A DNA stretch of 27,925 bases from JAXMBN01 sp046349875 (GTDB lineage Bacteria; Planctomycetota; Planctomycetia; Pirellulales; Pirellulaceae), in contig JAXMBN010000057.1 in assembly GCA_046349875.1 (NCBI GenBank), forward strand, positions 1 to 27,925. The letters are read 5' to 3'. The translations under genes and the position numbers were made by a program. Below are positions 24,451 to 27,925 of this stretch, piece after piece. The notes under the pieces are model-generated. The model was not told the origin of the DNA, searched no databases, and worked only from the letters and a program-made list of their open reading frames with translations. Position 1 is the stretch's first letter. Each line of letters starts with the position of its first letter.

Positions 24451-27400
24451 CTACCTTGCAGAAGGTGGTAAGGAGGGAATGGACAATCGAGGTATCGATT
24501 CACGATCGGAGGAATCGCGTTGCAAGTATTCCGGTGACGTGACAATCGAACGGATCAAGGAGCGAATCGTAAAGTTCGATGCGTGCGTTTCATCCCATAG
24601 ACGTTTGTAAAGAACGCGCTCGTCCTCGCGAAAACGCATCGGCCGTCCAAAATAGAAGTGGACGTGCGTATTGAACATCGTTCGGAAGAACCGCTCTTTT
24701 CGAACGGCTTGCGTTGCAAAAGCTTCCAAACCATTTCCTGGGAACGGATAGTCTTCCGATACCTGTTGATCGCTTGCATCGATTGGAAGGCCATCCTCAT
24801 TCTTGAGCCGAAAGTTGCCATCGTCGTCCCAATTCAGACGCTGAAAGGCCAAAGGTGTCAGTATTTTATGGCAGCTATAGCAAACGGAATTGGGGTCGGT
24901 GGTACCTAGGGCCGTGATACCTTCGCGAAGTTCGACGATATCGGGAGGTACTTCAAAGACAAAACCCAAAAAGAGCATGGCGACTTGAGCCGCGTAATTG
25001 TAGTGCGGCAATCCAGGTTTACCTTGGATGAAACCGGGGGTTGTGAGAACGCCGGTCTTTCCATGGTGAGGTGGACGCGCAATCTTTTCCATTTGCGTAT
25101 TCACCGTGTAATCTGCCGTCAAAATCTCTTGGAAGGGACGATTCTGAAACGCAATGTAGCACCAGAGCCGCACCGGTTCGTCTTGCACCTCGGACCCTTG
25201 GCTTTCGAGATACAACCGGATCCGATGAAAGTAGAAGTCGCGAAACTCCTGGGAGTCGAGATACTGATCGATGAGAGTTTCAAGAGAAGCCCCTTGCAGA
25301 AGTTGTTCACATTCTTGGCGAGTGGGAGGACGGCCAACAAGGTCGAGCGCAATCTTTACCAAGCGCAGTCGATCAAGATGGGCGTGTGAATCTTTCAGAT
25401 CCAATGAAGGTGGGCGTACGAAGAGGAAATCGGGATGACGCAGGAGCGCGGCACAAAGCGATGTCCACGCAACGTCGTGGGCCTTTCGACGCGGGACCGC
25501 AAACTCAAGGGAAGATGCATGTTCATCCAAATTGGGAATGGTTGGCCCCGATATCTGCTTCCAAGTGAATTGCAATGGATGGTGATCGGTCGTGAAGCTG
25601 CGCGATGCGTCGATTCGGACGATGGCATCCGATTTGCCCAGTGATGGGTACGATATTTGCGTGATCGGCGAAGAGGATAGGGCGCGTATATGGAGAGGTG
25701 TTTGGATCTCTTGATCCTTCTTGCCGGGATAATAGACTCGCAAACGATAGGAAGTCTCGGGATTCCATCCTTGTTCTCTTTTGGTGACCGGTTGATAAAC
25801 GAGTGAACGTTCCCCTTTGTGCTGGTTGTTGTCATGCACTTTCGTTCCCTTGACGTTATAGGCTTTGAAGCGTCCTTCGTCATAGCGTTCCCAAGCTTCG
25901 TTGCCTTGGGCTTCCTTGCTGTCGATCATAAAACCAATCTGATCTGACTTGGACTCGACGAACTCGATTGCCCCGGCGGTAACGGTGTCGAGAGTTCCTC
26001 GATTCGAGATTTCGACCGCGCCCTGCTCTGAAAACTGGAAGATGGCTTTGGGGCTCACAAAAGGCTCGGCATCATTGCTGCAATCAAATGCAAAGTGGGC
26101 TTCACCGAGAGGTGGTATCGGGAGCAGGGCAGGGGAGGCTAAACGATTGCCGGCCAAGGGGCTGAAGATCTCCACGAGGACACGGACATCGTTGCGAGGG
26201 TCGGCTCGCCATAGGTACTCGATTTGATACTCGCCTTCTTGTTCTACATCCAAGAGGACTTGAATCGAACTTTGGCCTTTGTGTTGGTTCTTGTCTTCAT
26301 AGCTCTTGAAGCCATCCGCTTCCACCAACTGCCATGCTCCTTCGATCTCAACCTGAGGCGCATCGACGGGGATGGATTGGATTGGGTTTCCATCGCGATA
26401 GATTCGCAAGCCAGCAAACGAGACGTTGCGCTGCGTGTCAATGTTGTGGATGACCAGTCGTTGCGTAGCCACTTTGGGATGGAGAGTGATCGGATCCAAT
26501 AGGCGTCGCCGCATCGAACGTGGCGACGGAGAACCATTCGAATCGGGGCCGGGTTCTTCGGGATGGGGATCTTTCTGATCGAGCAATTCTTGCCGAACCT
26601 GTAGTGGATCGCCGGAGATGGGAATGCGAATCACCGATGAATCGGTCCACTGCGTTTCAGGATCTGTGATCAACAGTTGGAAGACGAGCTCCTCATCGCG
26701 AACGCGAATCACTTCATCGAGAGCAAATATGTTTTGAAGAAGACTCAATGCAGAATCGATCTCGGTGGAGGTGGCAGGTCGATAGAGGACGTGTTGATAA
26801 AGTCGTTGAATGGCATCGCGATAAACAGAGGTGTTTTCGCTGTTAAGTGGATCGGTAGGGACATTCCATCCACGAAACGGACCACGTTTTAGGTCGAAGG
26901 CTTGCTGCGAGACATCACGCGAGAGCATTTCGATGCCTGTGAGAAAGGTTGCCGAAGCTTGTTGCGATTCGTTGAATCGGGTCTTGAAGTCTGCGCCTCC
27001 AAAGAGGGCGATGTTCTCGGCGAAGAGATCGCGATCGCCACGAACCCAATCGTCTTCAAACAGGATTCGGATCTTGTTTCGCAATTGCCAGTAAGAAAGA
27101 AATTGATTGTCGGAAGGAGTGGTAGAAGACTTGGGTGGAAAGGGCTCGAGTAAGGAAGAGGGGAATCGTTCATCGGCTGCGCCACGATAGGCATCGGTGT
27201 CTTCTACAAAATGAAGGAAGGTCTTCAACTTTTGAATGTCGCGCGGGGACCAGGGTGTTCCATCTTTGGGCATTCGCTTGGAGTCGTGAGTGGTTACAAC
27301 GCGTTTGAGAAGTGTGTCGACACCTTTGGATTTGAGGTATTGCTCATCCAAAAGGGTCTGGAGGTCTTGGCGTGCATCCCCGGTGAGAACTAGTTGGGAA

Positions 27401-27645
27401 GTTCCTTCGGTCCGGTGGCAATCGACGCAACCCTTTTCGGGATGGGTTAGCAGGGGAAAGATCTTGCGGCGAAACTTGCTTTCGAGTTGTTTGTCCCAAT
27501 GATCACGAAGCGTCTTGTCAGCGGTTGGGGCGACTTGAGGCTCTGATGGATTGGGAGATTGGGACCAAGACTCAAGCGGTACCAGTCCGCAGGCGATCCA
27601 AGCGATTGCCAAACTGTATGCAAGCGAAGAAAAGAAGATGCGCAT
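24451..27645 (-). CDS. Di-heme DUF1549/1588/1585-like cytochrome c protein
   Basis: 1064 residues from the ATG at 27645, which has GAGG six bases before it; the frame is open to 27798 but the added 51 residues are not signal-like. Signal peptide: MRIFFSSLAYSLAIAWIACG to about residue 28. Heme motif 1 is C73-V-D-C76-H77. The central part (about 420-680) carries two similar beta modules marked by NQHKG at N453 and N607. The C-terminal third has a DUF1549-like helical region (LDRLRLVKIALDLVGRPPT), heme motif 2 C922-Y-S-C925-H926 with KILTPLAF (DUF1588-like), and a DUF1585-like end (YFGRPMRFREDE...SIVTSPEYL). Expected periplasmic, electron-transfer associated, working with the twin-arginine DUF1501 protein encoded 4 bases after its stop. 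Confidence 0.87.
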   Translation of the reverse strand: MRIFFSSLAYSLAIAWIACGLVPLESWSQSPNPSEPQVAPTADKTLRDHWDKQLESKFRRKIFPLLTHPEKGCVDCHRTEGTSQLVLTGDARQDLQTLLDEQYLKSKGVDTLLKRVVTTHDSKRMPKDGTPWSPRDIQKLKTFLHFVEDTDAYRGAADERFPSSLLEPFPPKSSTTPSDNQFLSYWQLRNKIRILFEDDWVRGDRDLFAENIALFGGADFKTRFNESQQASATFLTGIEMLSRDVSQQAFDLKRGPFRGWNVPTDPLNSENTSVYRDAIQRLYQHVLYRPATSTEIDSALSLLQNIFALDEVIRVRDEELVFQLLITDPETQWTDSSVIRIPISGDPLQVRQELLDQKDPHPEEPGPDSNGSPSPRSMRRRLLDPITLHPKVATQRLVIHNIDTQRNVSFAGLRIYRDGNPIQSIPVDAPQVEIEGAWQLVEADGFKSYEDKNQHKGQSSIQVLLDVEQEGEYQIEYLWRADPRNDVRVLVEIFSPLAGNRLASPALLPIPPLGEAHFAFDCSNDAEPFVSPKAIFQFSEQGAVEISNRGTLDTVTAGAIEFVESKSDQIGFMIDSKEAQGNEAWERYDEGRFKAYNVKGTKVHDNNQHKGERSLVYQPVTKREQGWNPETSYRLRVYYPGKKDQEIQTPLHIRALSSSPITQISYPSLGKSDAIVRIDASRSFTTDHHPLQFTWKQISGPTIPNLDEHASSLEFAVPRRKAHDVAWTSLCAALLRHPDFLFVRPPSLDLKDSHAHLDRLRLVKIALDLVGRPPTRQECEQLLQGASLETLIDQYLDSQEFRDFYFHRIRLYLESQGSEVQDEPVRLWCYIAFQNRPFQEILTADYTVNTQMEKIARPPHHGKTGVLTTPGFIQGKPGLPHYNYAAQVAMLFLGFVFEVPPDIVELREGITALGTTDPNSVCYSCHKILTPLAFQRLNWDDDGNFRLKNEDGLPIDASDQQVSEDYPFPGNGLEAFATQAVRKERFFRTMFNTHVHFYFGRPMRFREDERVLYKRLWDETHASNFTIRSLIRSIVTSPEYLQRDSSDRESIPRLSIPSLPPSAR

Positions 27646-27869
27646 GGAGCGCCTCGGCGGCGGGGGGAGGCAGGGGAGAAGGGAAGCTCTAGTATAAGGC
27701 CCCATCCCCTTGAAAAAAAGCATCGAATTCCTGGCAACCCAGGGTATCTCGCCATGCCTTGAGACTCGGAAAAGGAAGATCATTGGAACGCCAGCCAATA
27801 TTTACCTTTTTCTGGTCGGACCGTGTAAGGTTTGAGGAGATGGGGCGAGTAAGGAAGCGGAGGAGATTC
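27646..27869. promoter_or_regulatory. Divergent intergenic region before sigma factor
   Basis: 224 bases between the di-heme cytochrome gene (minus) and the sigma factor (plus). It must hold both promoters; no clear boxes could be chosen. A strong ribosome site, GGAGGAG, ends about five bases before the sigma factor ATG. Confidence 0.45.
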
Positions 27870-27925
27870 ATGGCACTATTTCCAGACACACGCGTCAGCC
27901 TGATTTTGCGGCTTGCTGATCCCCA
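27870..27925 (+). CDS. Start of an ECF-type RNA polymerase sigma factor (truncated by window)
   Basis: Only 18 complete codons are in the window. The reading MALFPDTRVSLILRLADP fits the N-terminus common in planctomycete ECF sigma factors (T-R-x-S-L-L-x-R-L-x-[DN]-P). An excellent GGAGGAG ribosome site precedes the ATG. The call rests on this short similarity alone. It is divergent from the cytochrome/DUF1501/sulfatase trio and could control it. Confidence 0.7.
   Translation, partial: MALFPDTRVSLILRLADP

Noticed and set aside
27646..27798. N-terminal extension of the di-heme cytochrome
   Set aside because: The added residues are proline- and arginine-rich and precede an obvious signal peptide with a good ribosome site.

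Overview
The window reads as a chromosomal segment of a planctomycete, most likely of the Pirellula/Rhodopirellula group. The evidence is the gene content: secreted c-type cytochrome proteins with a C-terminal 'heme-binding' domain, a DUF1501-type twin-arginine protein beside a DUF1549/1588/1585-like cytochrome, exported sulfatases, an SGNH-plus-dehydrogenase propeller protein, and the first codons of a planctomycete-style ECF sigma factor. I see no rRNA, tRNA, transposase or CRISPR array.

Layout. Bases 1-200 hold only short degenerate repeats. 201-2922 (minus) is a two-gene unit: a PLP-dependent amino acid decarboxylase followed by a TPR/ATP-grasp protein. Divergent from it, 3176-4612 (plus) carries a SAM methyltransferase and a DUF1810 protein. 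4619-10502 (minus) is a gene string for exported proteins. Its first gene is an SGNH plus propeller plus HEAT protein, broken by a one-base frameshift near 9054-9057. Next come a HEAT/azurin-like/cytochrome c protein and a transglutaminase-like protein coupled to it by an ATGA overlap. 10721-17363 (plus) holds a sulfatase, a large galactose-binding/propeller/HEAT/cytochrome c protein and a C45-type Ntn hydrolase. 17364-17877 is a repeat-rich gap. 17878-20109 (plus) is a SulP anion transporter fused to a beta-carbonic anhydrase, with copies of one repeat family on both sides. A PhyH-like dioxygenase (plus) overlaps tail to tail with the last gene of a minus-strand trio at 27645-21149: di-heme DUF1549/1588/1585-like cytochrome, DUF1501 protein, sulfatase. 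The right edge starts a sigma factor on the plus strand.

How the genes may work together. Most of the window looks like periplasmic or surface machinery for degrading sulfated glycans (two sulfatases), with several multi-domain dehydrogenase/cytochrome proteins that probably pass electrons in the periplasm. The SulP-carbonic anhydrase fusion suits bicarbonate (or sulfate) uptake. The least explained unit is the decarboxylase/ATP-grasp pair with its divergent methyltransferase. It could make a small amine-amino acid or peptide-like metabolite, but this is inference from context and fold only.
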